Assembly: GCF_007923355.1 (NCBI RefSeq)
Contig: NZ_VOGO01000006.1
Location: 124,001 to 188,000, forward strand
DNA: 64,000 nt
Source: Falsiphaeobacter marinintestinus
GTDB lineage: Bacteria > Pseudomonadota > Alphaproteobacteria > Rhodobacterales > Rhodobacteraceae
Reading direction: 5' to 3'
The translations under genes and the position numbers were made by a program. Positions 54,294 to 62,295 of this stretch are shown here, piece by piece; position 1 is the stretch's first letter; the number at the start of each line of letters is the position of its first letter. Below the pieces are notes generated by a model, which worked only from the letters and a program-made list of their open reading frames with translations, had not been told where the DNA came from and did no database searches.

Positions 54294-54312
54294 GTTTGTA
54301 TGCAAATGATGT
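54294..54312. promoter_or_regulatory. Candidate MarR-type operator before hyuA (weak copy)
   Basis: Contains GTTTGTATGCAAATG. Read on the minus strand, TTTGCATACAAAC matches TTTGCACACTAAC of the site at 56592 at 11 of 13 positions. It lies 26 bases upstream of the hyuA start. TTTG/CAAA symmetry is visible. It is less similar than the two other copies. Confidence 0.45.
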
Positions 54313-54331
54313 TCCCAACCGGGAAGCACTG

Positions 54332-55117
54332 TCAATCGGAAGTGATGATGGCGTTGGCCGTCACAGGTGTATCGCCCACGACATAGGCCCTGTGGTCATT
54401 TGTGTTCAGCGTGACGCGCACGTCATGTTGGCCAGGGGGCAATGGTCCGATCCGGGCGGTCGGCGCATAGAGGCGCTGGAGCTTCAGCCCGTTCAGATAA
54501 AGATGTCCGTGGCCGGTACCCGGTACGTGCAATCCGTCGGCCATGTCGGGTGTGAACTCAAAGTCCTGTGCCAGCACTTCGACGACCCATCCATCGCCAT
54601 CGGGCCGCGTGGTCAGGGTGATCCGAGGGGCAGGCTCGCCTTCGCCGACCCGGCAAATCCCGCCGATTCCGAACAGGCCGAAATCATGCGCCTCTCCGGT
54701 TTCGGTGGGGGCCGACAACCGGGCCTGAACTGATTGATTGCCGGCGTGTTCGAACTCCAGCGTGATTGGGATGATTTGCCCGTCGGACAGCGACCCCGAG
54801 ACGGACTTCAATCTGATGAAGGCCCCGTCTGGTGCGAGGGTCGGCGCACTGCCACCGGGAATCGCCAGTGTCGAAGCGGGGCCATCGATCAGTGTCGACC
54901 CGGCCGCAGGAGCGTGGGCGGCAATCAGACGATCTGGTCCGTCATGGTTTTCAATCTTCAGAAACACCGCAATATCACCCGGTGCGTCTTCGATTGGGGC
55001 CGCCGTCGCATTCGACAGGTGCAGGTCACGCCGATCTGGTCCCGTGAGCAGAAAATAGGCGCCCAAGGCCAAGGCGACCAGAAGAGTAAGGGCGACAATG
55101 GGTTTTACGGCTTTCAT
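54332..55117 (-). CDS. PCuAC-like membrane-anchored protein lacking copper ligands
   Basis: A 261-residue protein with an uncleaved or cleaved N-terminal hydrophobic helix (VALTLLVALALGAYFLL). Residues about 35-135 look like the PCuAC copper-chaperone fold (AVFLKIENHDGPDRLIAAHAPAAGSTLID, then SDGQIIPITLEFEHAGNQSVQARL). However, the family metal signature (H/M residues, usually HIMLxGL) reads AFIRLKSVSGSL, so the ligands are missing. The last 100 residues (ITLTTRPDGDGWVVEVLAQDFEF...GHGHLYLNG) form a second small domain. ATG 55117 is preferred; 55165 would overlap the divergent neighbour. Confidence 0.6.
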   Translation of the reverse strand: MKAVKPIVALTLLVALALGAYFLLTGPDRRDLHLSNATAAPIEDAPGDIAVFLKIENHDGPDRLIAAHAPAAGSTLIDGPASTLAIPGGSAPTLAPDGAFIRLKSVSGSLSDGQIIPITLEFEHAGNQSVQARLSAPTETGEAHDFGLFGIGGICRVGEGEPAPRITLTTRPDGDGWVVEVLAQDFEFTPDMADGLHVPGTGHGHLYLNGLKLQRLYAPTARIGPLPPGQHDVRVTLNTNDHRAYVVGDTPVTANAIITSD

Positions 55118-55147
55118 CCGGGCCTCGGCATTCTTTACACTGTGGAT

Positions 55148-56557
55148 ATGACTGTTTCTCAGCATTGTATCCGGATCAAGGCCGCGTTGCTCGCGGCGGG
55201 GTTTTTGCCACTATTCTCAGCGCAGGCACTGGCCCATGCGTCGGATCAGGGGCTGACTCTGCTGCTTCCGACGGATCTTTACATATCCTCCGGTGTCGCG
55301 GCGGTGATTCTGACGGTTGTTCTGTTGGCGGCCCTGCCTGACCGGGCGGCAGAGGCAGCGTTTACATCGGTGGCGTTGGTGCGCTGGTGGCGACCGAGAT
55401 TGCCAGTCGTGACCAGTTGCCTGTCGGCGTTGCTGTTCCTGTGGTTGGTGTCGGTGGGCCTGACCGGATCGCGCGACCCGCTGTCTAATCCGCTGACGCT
55501 AAGTATCTGGACGATCTGGTGGATTGCACTGGTCAGTCTTCAGGGGCTGATCGGCAACCTTTGGAAATGGATCAACCCATGGGCTGGGCCGGTGGCCGTG
55601 CTGCGTCAGTTGGGGTTTCAGCCGTTCCTGCGTCTGCCGGTGCAGATTGGGCACGGGATGGCCATCGTGACTTTTCTGGGCTTCGGATTGTTTTTGATGG
55701 CAGATATTGCCCCGGCGGATCCCGGTCGTCTGGCCAATTTTGCCGGTTGCTATTGGCTGTTCACGCTTTTGGCCATTTTGGCCTTTGGTCCGCGATGGAT
55801 GCTGCGCGCCGAAGGGATCTCGGTCTTGATGCGCAATTATGCGGGTATTGCACCGTTTGGCCGGAAACGGCGCACGCTGGCGGTGGGGCTGTGGGGCTGG
55901 AAGGTGTTGCAGGCCCGCGTGCCGCCCCTTGGATTGGCCATTTTCATGGTGATCATGCTGGGCAGCGGCAGTTTTGACGGGTTGAACGAAACCTTCTGGT
56001 GGCTGGGGTTTTTGGGCATCAATCCGCTGGAGTTTCCGGGTCGGTCCGCTGTCGTCACCCAAAATGTCGTGGGGCTGCTGCTGGCCAATGCCATCCTGTT
56101 GGGCGTTTTCGCGATTACGATCTGGTTTGGCCTGCGTCTGATCCGGTCAGATATGCCCCTGACCCGGGGCATCGCCATCTTTGCACCATCAATCCTGCCG
56201 ATTGCGCTGGGCTATCATATTGCACATTATTACGCGAGCTTTCTGGTCGAAGGGCAATACGCGATGGTTGCCCTGAATGACCCATTTGCGACCGGAGCCG
56301 ACCTTTTGGGGCTGGGTACGTTTTATGTCACCACGGGGTTTTTCAATACACCTGACAGCGTGCGGCTGATCTTTCTGACTCAGGCCGGTGCAGTGGTTCT
56401 GGGCCATGTTCTGGCCGTGCTTCTGGCCCATGCGTTAGCCGTACGCCATTTCGGGACCAACGCCCGTGCGGCCATCAGTCAGGCACCGCTGGCGCTGTTC
56501 ATGATCGGCTATACATTTTTTGGGCTTTGGTTGCTCGCGTCGCCCCGTGGCGTATAA
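55148..56557 (+). CDS. Polytopic membrane protein, function unknown
   Basis: A 469-residue protein with a signal-peptide-like start (ALLAAGFLPLFSAQALAHASDQG) and about eleven transmembrane helices. No transporter or enzyme motif is evident. Histidines near the first helices (LAHASDQG) and in a late helix (ALGYHIAHYYASFLVEGQY) could bind a metal. It is divergent from the PCuAC-like gene with only 30 bases between starts, and both proteins face the periplasm, so they may work together. A TACACT seven bases before the ATG may give a leaderless transcript. Confidence 0.65.
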   Translation: MTVSQHCIRIKAALLAAGFLPLFSAQALAHASDQGLTLLLPTDLYISSGVAAVILTVVLLAALPDRAAEAAFTSVALVRWWRPRLPVVTSCLSALLFLWLVSVGLTGSRDPLSNPLTLSIWTIWWIALVSLQGLIGNLWKWINPWAGPVAVLRQLGFQPFLRLPVQIGHGMAIVTFLGFGLFLMADIAPADPGRLANFAGCYWLFTLLAILAFGPRWMLRAEGISVLMRNYAGIAPFGRKRRTLAVGLWGWKVLQARVPPLGLAIFMVIMLGSGSFDGLNETFWWLGFLGINPLEFPGRSAVVTQNVVGLLLANAILLGVFAITIWFGLRLIRSDMPLTRGIAIFAPSILPIALGYHIAHYYASFLVEGQYAMVALNDPFATGADLLGLGTFYVTTGFFNTPDSVRLIFLTQAGAVVLGHVLAVLLAHALAVRHFGTNARAAISQAPLALFMIGYTFFGLWLLASPRGV

Positions 56558-56591
56558 AAAAGCTCTAATTGGTTGGACAGGTGTCGAATTT

Positions 56592-56610
56592 GTTTGCACA
56601 CTAACAGATA
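56592..56610. promoter_or_regulatory. Candidate MarR-type operator before the ABC transporter operon
   Basis: GTTTGCACACTAACAGATA matches GTTTGTACACTAACAAATA at 62245-62263 at 17 of 19 positions. It lies 49 bases before the binding-protein start. The same motif at two promoters of one gene cluster that encodes a MarR regulator supports joint control. Confidence 0.65.
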
Positions 56611-56658
56611 TAGAGGCCGAAACTGGCCCGACCGATTTTCCAGCATGGGGGAAATACG

Positions 56659-57966
56659 ATGACCAGCAAGACCAAGACTTCGAATACCACAACGAATACC
56701 ACAACACGCCGAGGTGCGCTTAAGACGCTTGGACTGGGGGCAGGGGCTGCGGCCACGCTTCCACTGTGGGCGCGGTATTCCAGCGCGCAAAGTGCTGAAC
56801 CGATCAAGATCGGGTTTCAGGTTCACCGCACCGGTATCGGCGCGGCGTATGGGCGGTGGTATGACCGTACCTCGACCGCAGCGGCCAAGGTGATCAACGA
56901 CATGGGCGGAATCAATGGCCGCCCGGTCCAGATCATTGCCGAAGATGACGGCACGGACCCAAAGCGCGGCGCCGAGGTGGTGGAAAAGTTCGCCACTCAG
57001 CACAACTGCGATATCGCGTTCGGGACCTTGTTCAGTCATGTCGTGATCGGGTCAGCCCCGCGCGCCGGTGAGCTGAAGATCCCATATTTTGTTGTGTCCG
57101 AGGGCCATCACGTGGCCAGCGGCATGCTGAACCGCTATACGCTGCAACCCGGCATCACCGATGTGAAAAGCCAGGTGCAGGCAATGGCACCGTTTGTGTC
57201 GTCGAACCTGGGCAAGAAGGTCACGATGATCTTCCCCGATTTCGCCTTCGGCCATGATCACCGCGACTATTTCACCGCAGCGATCGAAGCGCAGGGTGGT
57301 GAGGTTCTGGCCCATATCGCAATCCCGCCAACCGAAACGTCATTCACCAAATACTTCCCCAAGATCCCGCGCCAGACCGAAGTGATTTATCACGTCATGG
57401 TTGGCCCTGCGGTTCTGACGTTCGTCAAGGAGTTGGGTGAATTCTTTGGCCCGAACCGGCCCGAGATGTTCGGGTTCATCGATTCGCTTGAAGCGGTCGA
57501 TATCGCCAGCCCGGGTCTTGAGTTCCTTGAGGGCAGTTATTTCTGGGAAGGTATGCCGCGCTATGCGCAGGCCGACCAAACGCCTTATGACAAGTTTTAT
57601 CGCGAACACGTCGGTGTGGATGAAAACGGGGCGTCGGTTTCCGATCCCAAGGATATCTCGACCTTCGCGCATATGTTTGGGTGCTGGGAAACCCTCTTCA
57701 CGGTCAAGCAAGGCATGGAGGCCGCCGGGTATCAGGGGGTCGCAGACCGCGCCAAACTGATCGAAGCGGTCGAGGCGATGACGGATATTCCGATATCGAA
57801 CGAGCATCCGCAGGGCACCAAGCTGTTTAACGGCAAGACGCACCAGGTGTTCGGGCCTCAGTACATCTCGAAAGTGAACGAGGGAAAGCTGATCCTGCAG
57901 CACACCACGTCGATCGAAGATACGCTGTATCCCGACGAGGTGGATTATACGACGCAGCCTCTCTGA
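56659..57966 (+). CDS. ABC transporter substrate-binding protein with Tat signal
   Basis: A 435-residue periplasmic binding protein of the LIV/urea-amide class (Peripla_BP_5/6). The N-terminus has a twin-arginine motif (TTRRGALKTLGLGAGAAATLPLW, residues about 16-38), so it is exported folded. The mature part reads EPIKIGFQVHRTGIGAAYGRWYDRTSTAAAKVINDMGGINGRPVQ. Closest groups bind urea, short amides or N-compounds. It is followed by LivH, LivM, LivG and LivF-type genes. A GGGGGAAATACG ribosome region precedes the ATG. Confidence 0.9.
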   Translation: MTSKTKTSNTTTNTTTRRGALKTLGLGAGAAATLPLWARYSSAQSAEPIKIGFQVHRTGIGAAYGRWYDRTSTAAAKVINDMGGINGRPVQIIAEDDGTDPKRGAEVVEKFATQHNCDIAFGTLFSHVVIGSAPRAGELKIPYFVVSEGHHVASGMLNRYTLQPGITDVKSQVQAMAPFVSSNLGKKVTMIFPDFAFGHDHRDYFTAAIEAQGGEVLAHIAIPPTETSFTKYFPKIPRQTEVIYHVMVGPAVLTFVKELGEFFGPNRPEMFGFIDSLEAVDIASPGLEFLEGSYFWEGMPRYAQADQTPYDKFYREHVGVDENGASVSDPKDISTFAHMFGCWETLFTVKQGMEAAGYQGVADRAKLIEAVEAMTDIPISNEHPQGTKLFNGKTHQVFGPQYISKVNEGKLILQHTTSIEDTLYPDEVDYTTQPL

Positions 57967-57992
57967 CCATCGGTCATGTGGCAGCCGACGGG

Positions 57993-58009
57993 CTGGGGCT
58001 CTGCCCCAG
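57993..58009 (+). terminator. Hairpin after the Tat binding-protein gene
   Basis: CTGGGGC and GCCCCAG form a perfect 7-bp stem around TCT, between the binding-protein stop and the livH-type start. No T-tract follows directly (ACCCCGGAGTATTTT). It probably attenuates or protects the message, as in the other two transporter operons of this window. Confidence 0.5.
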
Positions 58010-58015
58010 ACCCCG

Positions 58016-58034
58016 GAGTATTTTGAAAGAGATG
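58016..58034 (+). repeat. Short AT-rich intergenic motif, plus-strand copy
   Basis: GAGTATTTTGAAAGAGATG, related to the minus-strand block at 50418-50439. It follows the GC hairpin and precedes the LivH-type start by 37 bases. It may be part of a dispersed intergenic repeat or a ribosome-site region. Confidence 0.4.
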
Positions 58035-58071
58035 AAAGACAGGACAGCTGTCTGTTCAGGTCGGGTAGGTC

Positions 58072-58998
58072 ATGGAAATCGGTCCTTATATTTTGCTTGC
58101 CTCGCTTGAAGGCGCGGTAACCGCGGCCGTTCTGGCCCTGACGGCGGTTGGCCTGTCGCTGGTTTTTGGCGTCATGCGCGTGGTGAATGTCGCGCATGGC
58201 GAATTCTTCATGTTGGGGGCCGTGCTGGCCTGGTGGGTGGCGCAATCTGTTGGCGGTCATCCGGCCGTCGGGTTTGCCGCAGCGTTGGTTATAGCGCCGT
58301 TGCTGGTCGCCGCGATCGCGGTGGTGGCGGACATGACGGTGCTGAAACGTATAGAATACGACCCCGAACGTACAATCGTCGCCACGATTGGTATTCTGTA
58401 CATTATCCAACAAGTCACGCTGATGACCTATGGCCCGGACGCCCGCCCGGTCGAGCCGCCGTTCAACACGCGGCTTGCTATCCCGTGGTTCGAATTTGTC
58501 GATGGCAAGTTTCAGATGTACTGGCCCTGGGGGTTGAGCACGACGTCTTACAAGCTGTCGGTCATTGCTGCAGCCGGGGTCGTTCTGGTTGGAGTTTGGT
58601 TGATGATGGCGCGGACGAAGATCGGCCTGTTGATGCGTGCCACACAGCTTGATCGCGAAACCGCGCTGGCCTTTGGCATCCCGGTCGAACGGATCTATGC
58701 TATCGTCTTTGGTATGGGCGCAGGGCTTGCGGCCCTGGCCGCCGTTCTGATCGTGCCGATCCAGCAAGCGCACTACCTGATGGGGGGCGATCCGTTGCTG
58801 TTGTCCTTTATCGTGGTGATTATCGGAGGTCTGGGCAGTCTGCCGGGTACCGTGCTCGCGGCCATTTTGATCGGGCTGTCCGATGGCATTATATCGGTCT
58901 TCTTTTCACCCACCCTCGCCAAGATCCTTGCCACGTTGCTGGTGGCACTGGTGTTGGTCTTCCGTCCGCAGGGCCTGTTCGGGGTCAAGACACGATGA
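58072..58998 (+). CDS. LIV-type ABC transporter permease (LivH type), second set
   Basis: A 308-residue permease with the LivH motif VGLSLVFGVMRVVNVAHGEFFMLGA (about 26-50) and the late FIVVIIGGLGSLPGTVLAAILIGLSDG. It contains about eight helices. It forms the pore with the LivM-type protein; the stop overlaps the next start by four bases. Confidence 0.93.
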   Translation: MEIGPYILLASLEGAVTAAVLALTAVGLSLVFGVMRVVNVAHGEFFMLGAVLAWWVAQSVGGHPAVGFAAALVIAPLLVAAIAVVADMTVLKRIEYDPERTIVATIGILYIIQQVTLMTYGPDARPVEPPFNTRLAIPWFEFVDGKFQMYWPWGLSTTSYKLSVIAAAGVVLVGVWLMMARTKIGLLMRATQLDRETALAFGIPVERIYAIVFGMGAGLAALAAVLIVPIQQAHYLMGGDPLLLSFIVVIIGGLGSLPGTVLAAILIGLSDGIISVFFSPTLAKILATLLVALVLVFRPQGLFGVKTR

Positions 58999-59939
58999 GC
59001 GACCGGCAGAAGACGGTGTTGCTGCATGGCGGGCTGCTTGCGCTGTTGCTTGGGCTGCAATTTGTGCTGCCGGCCTATCACCACGGAAACCTTGCCCGGA
59101 TCATGGTGCTGGCCGTCTACGCGATGGGCTATAACATCATGTTTGGCTATACCGGGTTGCTCAGCCTTGGCCACGCGCTGTTCTTTGCGGCGGGCATGTA
59201 TGGAATGGGGATGTCGGTTCAGTTGCTGGGCGCGACCCCGGCACCGGCGATGATTGGCGGCTTGATCGCCGGGGCAGTTGTCGCGGCGGCGCTGGGCGCG
59301 CTGGCGCTGCGCACGGCGGATGTGGCGTTCATGATCGTGACGCTGATGTTCGCGCAGGCCGGGTATCTGGCCGTGCTGTATTTCGGGTCGGTCACGCGGG
59401 GTGACGAAGGGTTTGTGATCCAGCAGGCGCAGCGAATGATGATGGGGATCGACCTGTCGGACGCGACCAACCGGTATTTCGCGGCGTTTATCCTGTTCGC
59501 GCTGTGCCTGATTGCCGTTCTGTGGCTGGTACAAAGCCCGTTCGGCAAGGTGCTGGTGGCGATCCGCGAGAACGAAGAACGCGCCCGGATGTTGGGTTAT
59601 GATGTGTTCCGTCACAAGCTGATCGCCGTGATCCTGTCGGGCACGATGTCAGCAGCAGCAGGCGCGGCGTATGGGCTGTTGTTTGGCTATGTCGGGGCGA
59701 CATTCGCATCCGTGCAATATTCGATCTTTCCTTTGCTCTGGGTGCTTCTGGGCGGGGCCGGAACCGCGTTGGGGCCGTTCATCGGAACGCTCTTCATGTT
59801 CTACCTGATCGATCTGTCGTCGAACGTGACCAGCGCCTATATGCTGATCGCGGGCGTGGCCTTGGTGGTGCTGACCTTGTTCGCGCCGCAGGGCCTGATT
59901 GGTGAGGTACGGTCGCGGATCTGGCGGTGGCTGCCATGA
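58995..59939 (+). CDS. LIV-type ABC transporter permease (LivM type), second set
   Basis: A 314-residue permease with AMGYNIMFGYTGLLSLGHALFFAAGMYGMG (about 38-67) and the ATPase-contact loop ENEERARMLGYDVFRHKLIAVILSGTMSAAAGA. The loop resembles urea/short-amide transporter permeases (UrtC-like), in line with an N-containing ligand. ATGA overlaps exist with both neighbouring genes. Confidence 0.93.
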   Translation: MSDRQKTVLLHGGLLALLLGLQFVLPAYHHGNLARIMVLAVYAMGYNIMFGYTGLLSLGHALFFAAGMYGMGMSVQLLGATPAPAMIGGLIAGAVVAAALGALALRTADVAFMIVTLMFAQAGYLAVLYFGSVTRGDEGFVIQQAQRMMMGIDLSDATNRYFAAFILFALCLIAVLWLVQSPFGKVLVAIRENEERARMLGYDVFRHKLIAVILSGTMSAAAGAAYGLLFGYVGATFASVQYSIFPLLWVLLGGAGTALGPFIGTLFMFYLIDLSSNVTSAYMLIAGVALVVLTLFAPQGLIGEVRSRIWRWLP

Positions 59940-60646
59940 CATTGCTATCGACCCGCGCGATGACCAAGAATTTCGCGGGCCTCACGGCCGTGAACGCGGT
60001 GGATTTCGATCTGCCCAAGGGTGAGATCCGCGCTTTGATCGGGCCGAACGGCGCTGGCAAGACGACATTCGTCAGCCTTTTGTGCGGGCGGATTGAACCG
60101 ACTTCGGGCACGGTTGAGTTCGATGGGGCCGACATTTCGCATCTGCCAGCGCATAAACGCATCAATCTGGGCATGGCCTATACGTTTCAGATCACCTCGG
60201 TGTTTGCGCGCCTCAGTGTCTTTGAAAACGTCGCTCTGGCAGCGCGCAAACGCGTGCATGGAACAGCTCAGGTGGCCCAGGCTGTACACGCGGCGCTGGA
60301 TCAGGTTGATCTGAATGACAGGGCCGAACAGATCGCGGGTGATCTCAGCTATGGCCATCAGCGCCTGCTGGAGATCGCCATGGGGCTGGTACAAAGGCCC
60401 AGGTTGTTGATTTTAGACGAGCCGACCCAAGGCCTTACGGACAGCGAAATCGACGCCTTCAAGGCGCTGGTGCGGGGGCTGAAAGATACCACAACCATTC
60501 TGCTGATCGAACACAACATGAGCGTGGTCATGGAAACCGCAGATCGTATCACCGTGCTGAATTTCGGAGAAATTCTGGCCGAAGGCACGCCCACTGAAAT
60601 CCATGCTGACGCCCGCGTTCAGGCGGCTTATCTGGGGACCGGGTGA
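59936..60646 (+). CDS. LIV-type ABC transporter ATP-binding protein (LivG type), second set
   Basis: A 236-residue ATPase. Walker A GPNGAGKTT is at about 37-45, the signature region LSYGHQRLLEIAMGL near 139, Walker B LLILDEPTQGL near 160, and the H-loop LLIEHNMSVV near 192. The signature reads SYGHQ rather than SGGQ. I start at ATG 59936, in overlap with the LivM-type gene. Confidence 0.92.
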   Translation: MTLLSTRAMTKNFAGLTAVNAVDFDLPKGEIRALIGPNGAGKTTFVSLLCGRIEPTSGTVEFDGADISHLPAHKRINLGMAYTFQITSVFARLSVFENVALAARKRVHGTAQVAQAVHAALDQVDLNDRAEQIAGDLSYGHQRLLEIAMGLVQRPRLLILDEPTQGLTDSEIDAFKALVRGLKDTTTILLIEHNMSVVMETADRITVLNFGEILAEGTPTEIHADARVQAAYLGTG

Positions 60647-61341
60647 TGCTGGAGCTGGACAAGATCAACGCAGGCTATGGCGGGGCTCAGATCCTCCGGG
60701 ACGTCTCGCTGAGCGTTGCGCCGGGTGAAATCGTTTGTCTTTTGGGCCGCAATGGTGCTGGCAAAACCACGACCATGAAAGCGATCATGGGGCTGGTGCC
60801 TTTGATGTCAGGTGCTGTCCGACTGAATGGAGCCGACCTGAGCAGCCTGCCCGCGCATAAGGTGCCGGGCCACGGGGTTGGGTATATCCCGCAGGGGCGG
60901 CGGCTGTTTTCTGAACTGACGGTGGCGCAAAACCTTGAGATCGGGCTGATGGTGCGCAAGTCAGGCGCCGACGTTCTAAACGGCGTACTGGATCTGTTTC
61001 CGCGTCTGCGTGAACGGTTGGACCAGAGGGCGCAGACCCTGTCCGGGGGCGAACAGCAGATGCTGGCGACGGCACGGGCCTTGTGTATCGAACCTTCGTA
61101 CCTGTTGCTGGACGAACCCACTGAAGGCCTGCAACCATCAATGATCGAGGCAATCCGGCAGGTGATCGTCGTCATGCGTGACCGGGGTGTCGGAATCCTG
61201 TTGGTCGAACAGCGTATCGATGCGGTGCTTTCGGTGGCCGACCGCGTTGCGTTTATCGAAAACGGTCACAATCTGGAAACGCTGGACGCTGATGTGCTGC
61301 GCAAGGATCACAGCGTGATCGAACGGCATCTGGGCGTCTGA
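60646..61341 (+). CDS. LIV-type ABC transporter ATP-binding protein (LivF type), second set
   Basis: A 231-residue ATPase with Walker A GRNGAGKTTT (about 34-43), signature LSGGEQQMLATARAL (about 127-141), Walker B YLLLDEPTEGLQP and the LivF-type GVGYIPQGRRLFSELTVAQNLEIG. It is the last gene of the transporter operon; the convergent VOC gene begins at the very next base. Its ATG shares one base with the preceding TGA. Confidence 0.92.
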   Translation: MLELDKINAGYGGAQILRDVSLSVAPGEIVCLLGRNGAGKTTTMKAIMGLVPLMSGAVRLNGADLSSLPAHKVPGHGVGYIPQGRRLFSELTVAQNLEIGLMVRKSGADVLNGVLDLFPRLRERLDQRAQTLSGGEQQMLATARALCIEPSYLLLDEPTEGLQPSMIEAIRQVIVVMRDRGVGILLVEQRIDAVLSVADRVAFIENGHNLETLDADVLRKDHSVIERHLGV

Positions 61342-61743
61342 TCAGGGTCCGGGCCAGATCAACTCCAGCCGCAGACCACCGGGCTCGGCGAACATCATGT
61401 GCTTGCGCGGGCCATCCCCAACCGGTTCGGGCATAAATTCTATGACAACACCGGGCCAGTCTTTGACGGTTTTGGAGAGCCGCTCCAAATCCGAATCGCT
61501 GGCGACCTGAAGCGCGAGGTGATGCAGGCCGACATTCGTTTTGCGATCAAAAGGCACGATGTCTTTGGTCTGATCCACCTGCCAAAGCGTTAGGCGAAGT
61601 GATCCATCGGTGACCGAGTTTCGCGGATAGCTGTCATCGCGGGCAATTTCTTCCCACCCCAGCGCGCCAACAAGAAAACCTGTGGTTTCGTCGAGATCCC
61701 GAACGGCAAGGCCCAGATGGTTCAGTCCAAGGGTGTCGGCCAT
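61342..61743 (-). CDS. VOC (glyoxalase/dioxygenase-fold) protein
   Basis: A 133-residue vicinal-oxygen-chelate protein: LGLNHLGLAVRDLDETTGFLVGALGWEEIARDD at the start, then VGLHHLALQVASDSDLERLSKTV (about 70-92) and the terminal GLRLELIWPG. The two halves provide metal ligands (H near residue 8, H near 73, E near 128). It could be a lyase, isomerase or hydrolase. It sits 14 bases downstream of the MarR gene on the same strand, so it is likely part of the regulated pathway. Confidence 0.82.
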   Translation of the reverse strand: MADTLGLNHLGLAVRDLDETTGFLVGALGWEEIARDDSYPRNSVTDGSLRLTLWQVDQTKDIVPFDRKTNVGLHHLALQVASDSDLERLSKTVKDWPGVVIEFMPEPVGDGPRKHMMFAEPGGLRLELIWPGP

Positions 61744-61757
61744 GCTTGTGTCTCCGC

Positions 61758-62189
61758 TCAGGTCAGTTTGTTCAGAAGCGACAGCAGGGTGTCCTGCTCA
61801 GCTGGTGTCAACGGTGCCAGGGTTTCGCGGGTGACGTTATGGGCCTCAAGGACCAACTGTTCAAACGCGTCCCGCCCGGCAGGGCTGGGCGTCAGGAACA
61901 TGCGACGTTGATCGTTGGGATCCGGAAAGGACGTCACAAAACCCTTCTTGCGCAGCCTGTCGGCCACACCCTTGATCGTCGCGGCATCCATGGCCGTCGC
62001 CCGCCCCAGTGCGTTTTGCGTCACCTGTCCCAATTCGCACAGCTTGGCGAGGGTGGCGAACTGAGTCGGTGTCAGATCGGGGATCATCTGCGCAAAGATC
62101 GCCAGATGTCGTTGGTTGACCCGACGCATCACGAACCCGACCTGATCGTCCAGGATATAGTCGCTTCTTCCGGCTTCGGGTCCGTTCAT
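61758..62189 (-). CDS. MarR-family transcriptional regulator
   Basis: A 143-residue MarR-type winged-helix protein. Its helix-turn-helix lies at about 38-75 (LTPTQFATLAKLCELGQVTQNALGRATAMDAATIKGVADRLRKKGFV), with the wing SFPDPNDQRRMFLTPSPAG (about 80-98). It is divergent from the molybdenum hydroxylase genes and shares with them a 106-bp region that holds a motif also found before the transporter operon. I infer that it is a repressor released by an aromatic or heterocyclic ligand. Confidence 0.9.
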   Translation of the reverse strand: MNGPEAGRSDYILDDQVGFVMRRVNQRHLAIFAQMIPDLTPTQFATLAKLCELGQVTQNALGRATAMDAATIKGVADRLRKKGFVTSFPDPNDQRRMFLTPSPAGRDAFEQLVLEAHNVTRETLAPLTPAEQDTLLSLLNKLT

Positions 62190-62212
62190 AGCGTCTCCTT
62201 CAGGCTTGGTTG

Positions 62213-62242
62213 TTGACAGAACCGGTGCGGCTGTCTCAAAAT
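62213..62242 (+). promoter_or_regulatory. Candidate promoter of the molybdenum hydroxylase genes
   Basis: TTGACA at 62213-62218 and CAAAAT at 62237-62242 with an 18-base spacer. The candidate operator at 62245 lies just downstream, over the expected transcription start, a position suitable for repression. Confidence 0.4.
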
Positions 62243-62244
62243 CC

Positions 62245-62263
62245 GTTTGTACACTAACAAATA
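62245..62263. promoter_or_regulatory. Candidate MarR-type operator before the molybdenum hydroxylase genes
   Basis: GTTTGTACACTAACAAATA contains the inverted TTTGT/ACAAA pair around ACACTA. It is 17/19 identical to 56592-56610 and lies in the divergent region of the MarR gene (start 62189) and the FAD-subunit gene (start 62296). Confidence 0.7.
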
Positions 62264-62295
62264 CCCCACACCCAACAGCGTGAGGAGATGCGCGT

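Noticed and set aside
57340-58773. 477-codon minus-strand open frame
   Set aside because: It lies opposite the Tat binding-protein and LivH-type genes, has a His/Arg/Gln-rich composition typical of antisense frames in GC-rich DNA, and matches no family.
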